DNA from: Schistocephalus solidus
Taxonomy: Eukaryota > Platyhelminthes > Cestoda > Diphyllobothriidea > Diphyllobothriidae
Length of the DNA: 64,000 nt
NCBI GenBank assembly: GCA_017591395.1
Contig: WEDG01007439.1
Coordinates: 49,938 to 113,937 of the forward strand
Reading direction: 5' to 3'
The position numbers were made by a program, and so were the translations under genes. Position 1 is the first letter of the stretch; every line of letters starts with the position of its first letter. The notes beneath the pieces are model-generated. The model worked only from the letters and a program-made list of their open reading frames with translations. It was not told the DNA's origin and did no database searches. Below, piece by piece: positions 34,757 through 46,400 of the stretch.

Positions 34757-34850
34757 AATTATAATGTTAACCCCAATCCTATACTTAACCCTCCTTCTAA
34801 CCTTAAAGATAACCCTAACCTTAACTATCACCCTAATCCTAAATTCCCCC
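34757..34850. repeat. Degenerate telomere-like (CCCTAA)n-type tract
   Basis: The tract contains ataaccctaaccttaactat, caccctaatcctaa and aaccctccttctaacctt, a diverged run of CCCTAA-like hexamers directly after the SINE body. Flatworm telomeres are TTAGGG. It may be an interstitial scar or simply a low-complexity tail. Confidence 0.4.
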
Positions 34851-35504
34851 GAGTTCAACTCAAAATCATTTGTAGTAGGGGCGGGTTCAGTCCCCAAGTC
34901 CTGCCAGTAGGCAATCCCTACCCAGTTGTCATAACTCAGTTAGTAGAAATTTGACGTTGGAGAGAGGGGAGGGCCGAAGTTGGCCAATTAATATTGAGGG
35001 TGCGACGGACACACTACCGGTTCTCCTCCCCAGCGTCGTCTTCGTGTCATACAACTGCAGATATGGTAAGATATAGAGGGCTAATTAGCTTTGTATGATA
35101 ATCATGCAGGCAAATTATCACTATCCGGAACTACTCCTTCCATGGCGGTGCAATTTTGTTTCATCGTAAATGATGAGTCCCAGCAGACAGAACTATGTTG
35201 TCACTTGTTAAATAGTGTGAGCTGATGGGTAAAAGGTCGCTACCATGAAAGATCACCCGGAAAAGAACCCTTAATCTAGGTTATTTGTCTTATAGTTTTG
35301 TATTTTGCCACACGGATGGAACTCTGTCTGCCAGATACATTCGAGATCATAAATGTCCCGGGAAGAGCTTTCTTGGTGGAAAAAGGCGGAATCTCTTAAC
35401 TCTACAAGAGATCGTGACGATGTACCTGCTTGTTCGACCTTTGCAAACGGTACACCGGGCATCCCACTGAGAGGGCTTGGATGGCGACCTGTGCCTGAAT
35501 AAGT

Positions 35505-35960
35505 TTATATTGAGGCAGACTGTGGAGCATCAATCACCCTCTCCCACCCGTACCTACCCTGCTCTGCTGGCAAGTCAAACGCGACTAGAGATGGGCGCGG
35601 GTGCAGTGACTGGCTAGCAGCCCGTTTACGTGCGTCACACCTGACCTTGTTCCCACTGCATACACCAGGATTCCGTAAGGGCGGCTGGGATCTCACATCC
35701 GTAACAGTGTCATAAAGGTCGAGTTAAGAAGAAACCGTTGGAGACTGACTATCAGTTCTCGGAAAGGGACGACTTATCCTGTCACTTGGCAACCCTCGAT
35801 AATCCAGCCCTCGTCACGTCGTGATAGAGTTAATCTTATCAAATGCATTTAAATGGTAAATGCGTTGCTGTGCCCTGAGAATGGATTCTCTAGTGTTGAG
35901 GTCACTGTCTCTCCCTTCTCCCACGCACTAGTCGACTGTCCGAATTTGGCCAACACCTGC
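35505..35960 (-). repeat. Zinc-finger LINE 3' tail remnant, minus strand
   Basis: The sequence parallels the minus-strand tail at 20930-21310: both contain a cactgcat(a/g)(c/a)accagga segment, a cataaagg block and a (a/t)cttggcaac block in the same order. It is strongly diverged and has no coding part. Confidence 0.4.
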
Positions 35961-36409
35961 TACGAGGATTAGGTAGAATGGCTTACACGGCATAAAGGCC
36001 TATGCCAAGATGTGCCACCATAAGGCAGAATTTATGTTCTCGGGTAGACTACGCTGCTCGATAAAAACCCGCCGAACGCCATTATGACCCCCGTATGGAT
36101 CCAGTGCATCTACGGCGCAGCTCGTTTTGGGGTCTAAATTAGGGAAACTAAAAGATTCACGCAATGCCTTAAAATCCTCTGGATTTGGACCGTTACCTTG
36201 AAACCAGTCACAGTTTGCTAGGTTCAATGTGCTAGTGTTTCCTGCTGGTTTTCTGATGGTTTCTGCTAGTGTCTCGGCTAAGGTCCTGGTGGCGACGGTG
36301 GCGGTGGCGTTGAGATTGCTTGCGATCAGCTTTAGAACTTATAGATTTAAGCAAACCTTCCGGCTGACGTAACGTGCATGGTAAGTTTTACGTTCGGTTG
36401 TAAGGTGCC

Positions 36410-36870
36410 ACTTTACGGGATACCTGTCTCCTGCCGTCGCTAACATGAAGGGCTGCCAATCACGTGAGACGCGAACTGCTTGAGTCAAGGTTATTCGGCT
36501 CACAATCTATTAATAAGAACACTTACCTGCAGCCTCCATATACTGTGTTGAGACTTTGTCTAGGAAGCGTCATAAGGCACACGGGGAGGGCTTGGGGAAC
36601 CTACAGTTACCATGACAGCGAGCCGAGCTGCTAAGTCTTCATCACGTCAAGCATCGACAATTAATGAACGGTCAAGTCAGCATCAAGTACGACGATGAAC
36701 ACGAGTACGGCTAATCAGACGAGGCATGTGGTGGCAGTACAAATGCATCCTGTAAATACCACAGTTCTTGCGCCCCCAGCTCCCTTATCTGCGATTGGTT
36801 CGAGTGAGACTCCAAACCGGCTGTCAAATAAACGTCTGGTTCCAGCGATCCCATCATATTTTTTGAACTG
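36410..36870 (+). mobile_element. Penelope-like element 3' end, plus strand
   Basis: The frame at 36437-36575 gives NHVRRELLESRLFGSQSINK, then YLQPPYTVLRLCLGSVI, the C-terminus of the PLE endonuclease ORF ('RVxRELLESWFxGPQSINKxxxLPxPYxVLR'). It is followed by a low-conservation tail up to the PLE 3' signature ggttcgagtgagactccaaa and aataaac near 36803-36835. A 67-codon ORF with an ATG at 36695 lies within this tail and is not a separate gene. Confidence 0.65.
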
Positions 36871-37184
36871 CTTCAGGGAACTCGCGTTCTTGCCTTAATG
36901 ACGCTTTTTAAAATTGCGTTTCACAAGCATTCTTTACTTGTGCACCCACGTGATCTTGAAAAATATCTAAAGGGGGAAATTATCCAAAGTGACAAATCAC
37001 ACCGGGCCACTAGGACTACCTAATAAGATTGGAAAGGTGTTTACAACTGTGATCTCGCAGCAAAAACCTAACATTTGCCTTCAAGGTCAAACAAACTTTG
37101 ACCGAAAGTTCTGAATTTCCCATTCACCGTGCTTTTCTTACTTTAACTCCATTGCATTATTTCGATATTGATTTATTTTGGCAG

Positions 37185-37378
37185 GAAAACATGGCCCACA
37201 ATTCCAGGCTCAGGATTACATTGCCATTCTGCAGGCCATAATACCAAAGACTAGCGCGGAGAACTTGACTGAGGATAGTGCGACTCGCCGCACGTCACAG
37301 CGAGGGAAAGTACCCTTAATTGCAGCAGAGGACAAAATCGAGAACAGACTTAGGGCTCGCGGCGTAGGAGATTGTTAA
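37185..37378 (+). other. Exon-like open segment of unknown identity
   Basis: A pyrimidine-rich acceptor (gatttattttggcag) is followed by an open frame GKHGPQFQAQDYIAILQAII, then PKTSAENLTEDSATRRTSQ and EDKIENRLRARGVGDC, and a TAA. The composition is strongly protein-like and hydrophilic at the end, and it would serve as a last exon. No upstream partner ending one base into a codon was recognised. The family is unknown. Confidence 0.3.
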
Positions 37379-38689
37379 GTAAAGAATAAAAAATGCAGCC
37401 CAAATGGGCTTAGCTCTCCCGGCTGCCCACCACGTAGCCGAGGTGGCCGATTCGCTAAAGGAATTAATTCCTTTACCATTTTTCACTGGTAAGAAATGGC
37501 AAATTTTGAATTTATCACGCTGATCAAGTAACAGAGTGGAGCTGCGTATAGTGCAAGTACGCTAATGCATCCTCGAGTATTTGCACAACATTTGAGATTT
37601 GTCTTGTGGTTCAACGCGGACTACTTCGAATCGACTATCTCGAAGAGGGCCAAACAACAAAGGTTCTTAGATTCTAGCCTTAGTTGGTTTAATGTCATGA
37701 TTTATATCCTAGTCGATGAGCGTGCGAGAATATCAATGGCATGTGAACCCATCGAGATGTTACTCGCAGGCAGTTAGACCAAACTCTGGGACGAAGTGTT
37801 GGAGAGAGCCAACGCCCGCATTACTTTCCACCGCAAGTTGGAATTTAGGTGCACTGTATTTATGACTGTTTAAGGTTATTGTCAGTATTGAATTCTATGA
37901 AATGCTTCACAAAGGCTATGTCGTCGAGAAAGCTGATCGAATTAATACGCCCCATCGTTAATGGCCTTACTCGACAAAGAGTCGGCAGTTCCATATTCAC
38001 AGGTGACAGACCGCGCCAGCTGCTCAATTTACACAGAGTCTGTCATTATACATACTTTATTTGTTAACATTACGAACCACAGCAAGGTAGGCCTGAAACA
38101 TTCCTCCGATCACAGTGTCTTAATGCACTTTCACAAAGTAAGCATAATTCAATACTTTTAGGGAATGAAGTCGGTCCACAATGAAGGTTTTTGACAGGCT
38201 TATTAGGAGGAGGATTAAGCGTTCCCTTTAGGACAAACTGGTTCGAAGAAAATATATTACCAGTCAGTTAGATTTACAGATTCAACATAAAAGAAACTTC
38301 GGTCAGGGCAGTTCCTTATTGAACAGCCTCAGAAAAGCCTGGCAGGCTTTCCTATTCTGTTAATAACTGACACCTTATGAGTCGCTATTGAGGCCTTGGA
38401 GCTCCGCGACTAAATGGCCGAATATTGAGACCGCATAACTGGACTATATAACCCACAATTTGTATCGTCCTTGCTAGAAAATGCGTAAGTTGCTACCAAC
38501 CACATGCTGCGCCATACTGTGTTGCACAACTGGGCATTTAAAACTCGATAAACAAGTAGCTCTTTGTGAAATGAAAATTTGGTGAGTATATAATTGCTTT
38601 CAATCAATTCCCTGCAGGTCGGTACATGTACAATGCTATTAAAGCAAGTTAAAGATGCGGGAAAGTAGAACAATCATGATGTAGCTAAA

Positions 38690-39300
38690 GTGTTGGAGAG
38701 AGGACGGGGAGGAAAAACCTGTCAGCATTTCTGAGCAGCATCAGGATGGGGGGCACTGGAAGGGGTAAAAATATGCGGGCGACTGGCGCCGTTGATTTGG
38801 GTCATAGCAACTGCAGGCGCGTGCGAAGCTCCTCTGCATGCACAGGACCGATTTGCGTAACACGATTGCAGCCGCCTCGGTGGCTGTCAGCAGACGCTTT
38901 CCACGTGATTTTCCATTGCTAGAGAAGGCCTTCTAAATCACCCGGAAAGGCCTCTCTGGTATCTGCGTGGTGGTCTGCGTCTACCATATGCGCGAGGACC
39001 GAGCTGGTATCGTTAGTTATTTGGCCCTTTCTTTATCATGTTGAAAGGTCTTCTCTGATCCTATTGAACAAATGCCGGCTCATGCGACCAGTATATTCTG
39101 CCCCACCGAAGCAAGTAAAGCATGCATGCAGTTTTTTATTGCCCTCTATTTGTGGGATGGCCTTAGTCGAAAATGATACACGGGCGTCAGCTTCTGGAAA
39201 GGGCTTGACTTAATTATCTTCTTTAAAGTTCTTTCGGCGCATCCCTTTGAAATGGGACCCTGATTAAAAGCGGTTTCTTGCGTGCAGCTAACACCGGGGG
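38690..39300 (-). mobile_element. Penelope-like element, GIY-YIG endonuclease fragment, minus strand
   Basis: Reading leftward: RVSFSTKAIPQIEGNKKL, then CFGGAEYTGRMSRHLFNRIR. Y-T-G-R is the GIY-YIG core with its conserved Arg. Then come SVLAHMVDADHHADTREAF, LLTATEAAAIVLRKSVLCMQ and SFARACSC, matching the tapeworm PLE pattern 'SAVLAHLVDxGHxVDxxxAFR...LxTAEAxAIxLRxPxLCAQK'. It has stops after the helix following the active site. It interrupts copy A of the duplication at 37830-41700. Confidence 0.72.
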
Positions 39301-40810
39301 TCTTGGTGGCCGTTCGGTCCTTCACTTATTTAAAGAGCAATATAAAAGTACCGGACTGCAGATAATTTATCGGAAGCTCGCCAAATTGTCTTCGGAATTT
39401 TTCTATGTGAATTTCTGCAACCATTAAAGTAGCTACGTGTCCTCGCAGAAGTAATAATCGGAGGTGAGCGTAACCAGAGTGCGAAAACTTGCAAATTAAA
39501 AGGTCCACGCATCAGTGTGATGAGATGGCACCGTTAGAGCACTTCAAGGTTGCAAAGGCGATAGCACACACATACCCAAGGTTGACCTGTCACGCCGTCA
39601 CCCGATGGCTCGCGCTGGGTTTAACCCAAAACAATTGTGTGCTGTCACGCAGGGTGTTCGTATGAACACCTTCAATGCAACAGAACTATGCATCAGCTAG
39701 TCATCAACGATGGAAGGTGTGATTTACTACTTCAGGCCAAAACCTGCCGACTGACCGCATGCTACCCAAGGCGGACTATATGCGGTGAAGCCAGCATGAA
39801 TGTCTCAAATGAACAGAATTTCAAGTTAACGAATAGGCCGGCGCAAAGGCAAAAGATGACGTCTGGGCGAAGATTTCTGCTTCCCAGAGTCGCCCTTTGC
39901 TGCCGTTCAACCATTCCGCATACTATAGAATTTGTTCCAGTTGTTTTGGTCCTTCGCCGGTGCTCCACGACATGCTTTGTGCCGTTATGTCCATAAAGCC
40001 TTGGCCTACACCTCGTCAAACCTTCATACGGCGCGCACCAATGATCGGAAGTCAACGTGAAAGGCAGGTCTCAACTAGTAGTGCTATTTGTCTTGCGTTG
40101 TCAATGTAGGCTAATTCTTATTAATTATCTCCATGTGGGCCACACTGTCAATTTATCGTTAATTCGCCGCGCGTTCTGGACGGAGTCTTGTGTGCTCCAG
40201 CCTAACAATGGTAAGCAAACCGAGAGCACAGTGACTGGCAGGGAGTGTGACCTAGATCTGGGACAGAAAATTGTTTCCGTATATGCATCGGATGCATTTC
40301 GGTGTTGGCCATCAGGAAAAGCAGTCAAACTCCTACTATCCCCAATTAATTTCCGCCGCAAGTTAGATGAGCATTGTGCTTTAGTTAAAATTTTTGAAGG
40401 TAATTGTCAGTATTAAATTCTATGAAATGATTCGCAAAAGCTAAAGCCCGCTAATTCTCCGCGACTGTATCGTCAAGACATCCGAACGAATTCATATCCT
40501 CACCCGGTGAACGCCTAAGCCGACAAATGGTCGACAGTTCTATATTCAAAGCTGGACTGAGATGCGTATTCTGACGGCGCCTGTTGCTCTATTTACACAG
40601 AGTCTGCCATTATAAATACTTTATTGGTTAAAATTACGAACCACATCAAGATGGGCCTGAAATCTTCCTCCGACTGCAATGGCTTAAGGCCTTTCCACAA
40701 TTAAACCATTCAATCCCTTTAGTAAATAATGTCCTGTAGAACCGTATAAGCTGATGCAGTCCATGCTGAAGGTTCTTAGGACGCTTATTAGGAGGTGGTT
40801 GTGGTGGAGG

Positions 40811-40848
40811 GGAGGAGGAGGAGGAGGAGGAGGAGGAGGAGGAGGAGA
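40811..40848. repeat. (GGA)n microsatellite
   Basis: About 12 perfect GGA/AGG units lie within copy B of the large duplication; copy A has only aggaggagg at the same place (about 38204). The expansion therefore followed the duplication. Confidence 0.95.
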
Positions 40849-41883
40849 AAGCGTTCCCTTTAGGACTATGTGAGCCGACAAAATATATGAAGAAACAGTC
40901 AAACCCGCCGGGTATATCTCAAAGAAGCTTCCGTGGGGCAGCTCCTTATTGAGCAGCTTCAAGAAAGCCTGGCATGTTTTCCTATTCTGTCATCTGCTGA
41001 CACCTAATGAGTAAATATTTTGGCCTTGAAGCTCAAAAGGTTATTGGCCGATTCTCGTCCTTGTTAAAAACTATGTGAAGTGTTTTGCGTTATACCCATG
41101 GACATCGAAAACCCCCTTAGATAAAAAATACTCAAGCTGCTATGTATTCTCGGAGAAAAAATCGCCGGGAGCAAGCGTAGTTTTCAATTCAAAGCCGGAG
41201 TTCAATAACTTGCAAATTCAATGTGAACACCTCAGACTGATGACTTGACATCGGTAGAGAAATTCAAGGTCGCATATAGCTGTTCAGTGCAGGAACTTGT
41301 TGGATTTGTAACCGACAGGTCACGTTGTCATCCGCCGGCTGTCGACGGTTCGCTTATATGCTGCGTGTAACACCTGTACACAATCGCACAGGGGCCTTCG
41401 GTGCAAAGCTATGAATCAGCTATTAAACAGCACTGGAAGTTGTGATTAACGACTTTCGGCCAAAAATTGTTTGCTGACCGTACAATACCCTCAGAAAACT
41501 CTGTCTCTCAGTTCAGCATGAATATCGTGGGTGGACAGAATTTCCAGCGAAGGAGAAGGCCCGTGGTAGCGTGCAAGATGACGTATAGGGCTCAAGTCAA
41601 GGACAAATCAAGCTAAGATTTCTGTTTCCCTGGTTAGATTTTTGCTGCCGTTCGCCTGGGCTTTACATAATACAGTCTGCTTTAGTTAGGTGGGCTATTC
41701 TTATCAACAATTATTGCAGCTGCCTGCATCAGTTCACGCCTTCGTACGGTTGTCCCCGTGATAGGGACACCTGTACTCTTATCACAATAAATCACCAGCA
41801 CACACTTTTAAATCATATCAGCATCTATATCACGTCCAGTGTTGCGAGTGGTCATTTAAACTCCCGGTTTTACCACACCCGTA

Positions 41884-41935
41884 TGGGTTCGAGTTGGAAT
41901 CCAAACATCAGACGAATAAAGCTCTTTTCCTAGCA
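41884..41935 (+). repeat. PLE 3'-end signature
   Basis: gggttcgagttggaatccaa, then catcagacgaataaagctct. It lies a short way beyond copy B of the large duplication. Confidence 0.5.
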
Positions 41936-42654
41936 ATCGCATTTGCTTCTTCTCAATATATAGTTTATAGCCAAATAATTTTAAATAATCATTCTCACAA
42001 TGTGCCAGATCGAAAAGTATTGCATTTTATCAAGACTCATGGCAAGTCACTGCTCGTAGTAGGGCTTCAAAGTTTTCAGCAAATTGGAAGCTCCTATAGG
42101 ATAAAATAAGCATAGTATTGTATTTTTACTTAAAAGTTCATACTTTGATATTACGTTCTGAGATGTGCAGTTTGAAATTTTCGGTGAGGAATTACGTACC
42201 TATTTTGCTTCTTATTCATCTCGCAGCCTACCTTACCTTCCTTGGCTGTCTGTTAGCTGTGCTCAAAGCACGCACTTAAAGCATATTTATTTTAGAACGC
42301 ACGTTTTGCGCATGTTGTCCGTGGACCATTTGCTGAAGTCAGTTTAAATAATAGGAAGGTGAGTCGGTATGCTTATGCGTGACTTACCACGTTATTGTAA
42401 AGCCAAGGTTGCAATTCAGCCAGGGGTTCCTCACCTCCCATTCACCTTGTTGAGCGTCAACCCCTAAGGAGATCTATTTCATATAGTCTACTGGCAGAGT
42501 GGAAGCCCTCATACAAACATTCAAGAGCCAAAAGGAAGGTTATCTGAATAAGACTGGGATTCAGCCCAAACTCAGGAAATCCATGTTAACTTAACCTTTT
42601 TGGATGGATGTTTACATTCAATTTTCAACATCGGAAAGGTTATTTTCGACATTT

Positions 42655-42960
42655 TTGAAGATGAGCCGCCATTTTTTCTTCCCCACTTACGTAAGAATTT
42701 TCTGGTTCATATATGGGCTGACCCATTTTTCTCAATAGATACCACTATTTGTTTGCAATAACTACAAGAATAAGGTGATTTGCAAACGATGCCGGCACCG
42801 TTTTGAAGAATATCTGGCGTTCACGGGTCCCGATGCAGCCTCGGGTTTGGTTCAGGGTCAATGCTATGCTTCAGTCGAACCACTTTCTAAAACTACAAAT
42901 TTTTTAAGGGAAAGGCAATTGAGTTGTCAGAAATAACAAAAATTCGGTTTCAATTTCACG
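42655..42960 (+). repeat. Dispersed repeat, copy 1 (see 56690-56960)
   Basis: It shares tgggctg(a/g)cacatttttctca-like sequence, attagatcctgctattt-type sequence, ataactacaagaataa, aaacgatgccggca and cattttgaa with 56740-56860, in the same order and strand. It has no coding frame and the family is unknown. Confidence 0.55.
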
Positions 42961-43069
42961 AAATTCAGCACAAAGTGGCAGTTGAAAGGATCACTCAGAT
43001 GGCCCCTTAAACAGGTCATGAGTACGGGAACTGTCCGCCCTACAGGTGGATTGCGCCAACTTCCAGGGA

Positions 43070-43165
43070 AAGTAGGGTTAAGTTTATGATTGCGTTGGGG
43101 GTGAGGTTGAATGTAAGGGTTAAGTTTAGAGCTAAGGTAAGTTAAGGTTTAGGTTAGAGGTACTA
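43070..43165. repeat. Degenerate TTAGGG-like tract, G-rich strand
   Basis: It contains agggttaagtttatga, gtaagggttaagtttag and gttaaggtttaggttagagg, the opposite strand sense to the tract at 34757-34850. It is too degenerate to call a telomere remnant firmly. Confidence 0.35.
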
Positions 43166-43929
43166 TTGACTCTGGTGTTTAAAAAAGGTTAAGTTCAAGA
43201 CTACGGTTTGTGCTTACAAATAGCTTGAATGATGGCGTTAGGACAGGGGAGTATTTACCCTGACTGTAATTATACTCAGGGACATCTTTATTACCTAGTC
43301 GGGGCGTTCCTATTTGTGTTTTCTGGTTATTGGTGCCATATAAGGAACCCTTACCGGCGCACCGATCGTTTCTCCTTCCTCGAGAAAGTCGCATGTTTAA
43401 GCCATCCCGACAGGCCGGACGGGTGAACAGCGCACTCACACGTTATTCGGACTGGTCAACCACGTTGCTATCGTCACTGTAGTCCTTAATTAATGTTCCC
43501 TACTGGCCTTGTGATCGATGCCATGTTCCGTATCGCAGAGCTCATAGATGCACGCACTTTTTCTTTAAATCAGGTCAGGCCCGTAGACGTAATTTCTACA
43601 TAACCTACGGTAACTATTAAATTCGCCATTGGACAATATTCAGCAGGTGCACCACAACACTGTTAAACTTTCTTGCCTTCTAATAATTGTTTGCAAAATG
43701 CAGTTCTTGTGGGAAAGTTAGCGAGAAGAGTCAATTTGTAAACATATATTTTTGGTACTTCATGATAATTTCACTAAAATTATATCGCTGATTAAGTTAT
43801 GAGCTAAGGAGAGAACAGAGCTCCAACAGCTTCAGAACAGTCCGCAAAAACGATTAGCCCGAGAGATTTATCCTCCAGAATAGTAAGGAGCGTGTCACAA
43901 GGCCAGCGATCGCAACTTTAGAAAATAAA

Positions 43930-44105
43930 TACCCGGAAGACAACAAGCCCTTGGCGCATTTGGCTATACCGTTGGACTTCTGATCAACAGTTCACGAGTT
44001 CGAGCCTCGGATGGTGCACCGCCTGGAGTTAAGTATGACTGGCTTCTGCCGGTTAATTAGTCCAAAATGGCCATTCCAGTCTCCGTTTTCTTTGTCGCCA
44101 TTGTT
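43930..44105 (+). mobile_element. tRNA-Arg-derived SINE
   Basis: It has box A-like tggcgcatttgg, anticodon arm ttggacttctga and box B gagttcgagcctc, followed by a body with tatgactggcttctgccgg, ggccattccagtctccg and tttctttgtcgcca. It is the same family and orientation as the + copy at 34460. Confidence 0.7.
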
Positions 44106-44239
44106 CAAAAACCTACTACTAAGACTGTTTTTTTCTAGGAGACAAAGCAAGCGAATAAGTAGGACGTCGAAAGAACAGCTATCTCGAATGGGGCGAACTT
44201 ACACGTATTCCTTGTAAACTCTTCTTCATAAGCTTGGAT

Positions 44240-44570
44240 AGTCAAGATCAAATGCTGTTGCAGGCCATATCGACAAGCATTTAATTATTCACTTGCTCCA
44301 GTGGCACGGGATACATTGGCCGTACAACCATGTATCTGGAAAAAGAGGGTACGTAAACCACTTCCTGTCTGGCTAGGTAAAGTTGAAAAATAGTCAATTA
44401 AAGTTTGATTTTCATGAGTGGGTGATAGCAACAACCGAGGCATTTGCTACTCGGTTAGCAGTTCCAGCGCCCTGTTGTCAGAAGATGTTGGTATACGCAA
44501 TCTGGCTTCCCAGGCCCACTCTAGGTGGTGAGCTCTCACATCCAATTCTTAACCCCTGACGTTCCAACGT
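44240..44570 (+). mobile_element. Penelope-like element, GIY-YIG fragment, plus strand
   Basis: The frame reads FTCSSGTGYIGRTTMYLEKE with the GYIGRT core of the GIY-YIG nuclease. After several stops it continues IATTEAFATRLAVPAPCCQK and MLVYAIWLPRP, the 'xTAEAxAIRLxxPxLCxQK' C-terminal motif of the same protein. The middle is deleted or scrambled. Confidence 0.62.
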
Positions 44571-45353
44571 CCTCAATGCCTATTCCCGGTCATGCAGGCG
44601 GTCTGGTAGTGAAGTGTGGCTAACCTGCCTCTTCCACTCCTTCTGAGTCACATATGACCCCTATCCGTAGCTCACAAATGCATTCTCCATGTAATTGCAG
44701 TGGCCCGATAACGAATTACCGAAAAATATGTTTGCTAACGAAGAAAAGTTGGTAATGCATCAGGCTGGGTTGTGGAAATTCTGGTATTCGAAAGAGTTTC
44801 TTACGGATGTTCGTTTAGTCGCTTTTATCTGTGTTAAGCCGGGATGTGTGCTGTTTACGATAACGCAGTGTGCCATTTTTTCCAAATTTTTAACGAATTT
44901 GCAAGTACGAAACAATGTGACCATATGAGACGATGTCCATCATATGAAAGCACATATTGTCACTGGGATAAAAGGATTCGAGCAACCTTTGTATCCCAAG
45001 GCAGGACAATAGTTGTTTTATTTATTAGTTTAGATACCGCTGGCTAAGTGGACTGTCATCGACTGGCTGTGTTCTCGATTGTTCATGATACCTATCTACC
45101 TGGTCCCTGGGGCAATGGAGAAACACCTCTTCTACACGTTTTTGACAGCGATCGTTCAAGGGGGTGGGAAGTGTCCAGGTAAAAATCATCCTAAACAACG
45201 AACAATGCTTGAAGGTAAATGAGACTCGCTATCGACATCCAGCCATTTTAGTTCAAATGTTTTACTGAGCAGATAACTGGGGAATGAATTCTCGTGCGAC
45301 TCCTTAACCAACACAATCCATATGTAAGTGTTTATTACGGGAACTGGGGCTTT

Positions 45354-45368
45354 GGGGGGGGGGGGGGG
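45354..45368 (+). repeat. Homopolymer run of 15 G
   Basis: Fifteen consecutive G residues. The length is prone to sequencing and assembly error. Confidence 0.95.
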
Positions 45369-45739
45369 AATGTCGATAACGCGTTGGCAACGGAAGAAAA
45401 TTGATGCATTCAAAGTAATCGTTATCGTGAGTTGGATTTTTTTAGTACTGAATTAGATCGTATTACCCACCTTCCCGCCATAGACTCTGAAAAGTCCTAA
45501 GACAAAGAATCAGACTTCAGTAAATGAGTGGATGCAAGATCACCTTGTTTACATGGCTTTTGGGACAAGAATTTGCTTGAAATTTTGTCCCGTATTAATT
45601 TTTGTCTTTCTATTCGCTCCAAAAAGTTTGGATTTAGTGTCCTCTCAATGCAAGTGCCAAACAAGAAAGGGCCTTTATATGCACACATGCAAATACGTTT
45701 GAATTATACAGGAAAGAGTACCAAAAAACGAAGCAGATA

Positions 45740-45880
45740 ATGATTGCAATTTCTGAATCGTTGGCCGTCGTCAGTTAGCCATACCCAAACCCAGGTTCGG
45801 ATGACCTCAGATTCGAACCGGGTTCCTCTTTCCTTTTTTTTCAGCACCCTACTGCTGTACCCGTAGTCTTGCCGGTTGTG
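45740..45880 (-). mobile_element. tRNA-derived SINE head, minus strand
   Basis: The reverse complement has a perfect box B (ggttcgaatctgag), a box A-like tacagcagtaggg and downstream tgggtttgggtatggcta as in the SINE copies at 34540. An A-rich insert (aaaaaaaagg) breaks the anticodon arm. Confidence 0.55.
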
Positions 45881-46059
45881 ATCGGGAATATTACCCAAAA
45901 TGAGAAGCGTATTCGTCGATCTGTGGAATGCTATACGTCAAACACGCACTGGGCAAAGAATCCGTGTTTGAAACTCAAATTAGCCTAAATTGGAGCTTAG
46001 TGCGCCTGGCTAATAGGCGTCCCAGTTTACTTTCTTTCTGTCTCTTTTCCTTCCCATAT

Positions 46060-46240
46060 GATTAATGGATGAGGAAAAGGAGGGAGTGCGGCAGATACAG
46101 TGCAAGTCTACTATCCCTATAGTCCAATCCATGCGCAAGTCATCACGCTTGCTTTCGTCCTGCAGTGAAGCACACGGTGGAGGCGGTCAAAATCGACGGC
46201 TGAACTATCAAGTGACAAGCTCCAGCCTACAGACCCTTGT
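46060..46240 (+). repeat. Zinc-finger LINE 3' tail remnant, plus strand
   Basis: It contains aaaaggagggagtgcggcag, then agtgcaagtctactatc, gcgcaagtcatc and agcacacggtggaggc, in the order of the family's terminal block at 29640-29780. It is short and degenerate. Confidence 0.5.
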
Positions 46241-46329
46241 CACCTAATCTCGTCCATTTTACTGGGATTGAAAAATATAACAATTTGCGCAAGGAAACAG
46301 GCCATTATATGCGAACTTGACATCCTTGC

Positions 46330-46400
46330 GAACATTGCCAGGATTAATTCCGGGCAACGCTCCAATCAACTGAACTACAAAGCCTCTGCCGAGGTCCACG
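46330..46400 (-). mobile_element. tRNA-derived SINE head remnant, minus strand
   Basis: The reverse complement reads ttgtagttcagttgattgga then gcgttgcccggaattaatcc. Box A is a close match (tagttcagttgg type), while box B is eroded. It is not a functional tRNA. Confidence 0.4.

Larger units (their letters stand above)
37830..41700. repeat. Old tandem duplication of a 1.3-1.5 kb segment
   Basis: Two diverged copies run in the same direction: copy A 37830-40060 and copy B 40355-41700. Shared landmarks in order include gtcagtatt(g/a)aattctatgaaatg (37881/40406), tttacacagagtctg, gcgttccctttagga, aagcctggca(g/t), cctattctgt (38351/40981), aacttgcaaatt, cagcatgaat (39792/41514) and tttgctgccgttc. 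The offset drops from about 2.5-2.6 kb before 38.4 kb to about 1.7 kb after 39.3 kb. Copy A therefore carries about 0.9 kb extra, where a PLE sits. The nature of the duplicated segment is unknown. Confidence 0.75.
41701..43920. other. No gene recognised; dispersed repeats
   Basis: This stretch contains a PLE 3' signature near 41884 (gggttcgagttggaatccaa, cgaataaagctc) and one copy of a dispersed repeat (42655-42960) that recurs at 56690-56960. It also has a G-rich telomere-like tract (43070-43165). No coding exon was recognised. Confidence 0.45.

Noticed and set aside
36695..36898. 67-codon ATG ORF
   Set aside because: It lies across the non-conserved 3' tail and end signature of a Penelope-like element.
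37425..37480. tRNA-Leu-like box A (tagccgaggtggccg)
   Set aside because: No box B or closing acceptor stem follows, so it is not a tRNA gene and too weak for a SINE call.
40684..40962. 92-codon minus-strand ORF with a poly-Pro run
   Set aside because: The proline run is the (GGA)n microsatellite; the flanks belong to the duplicated segment and show no coding signal.
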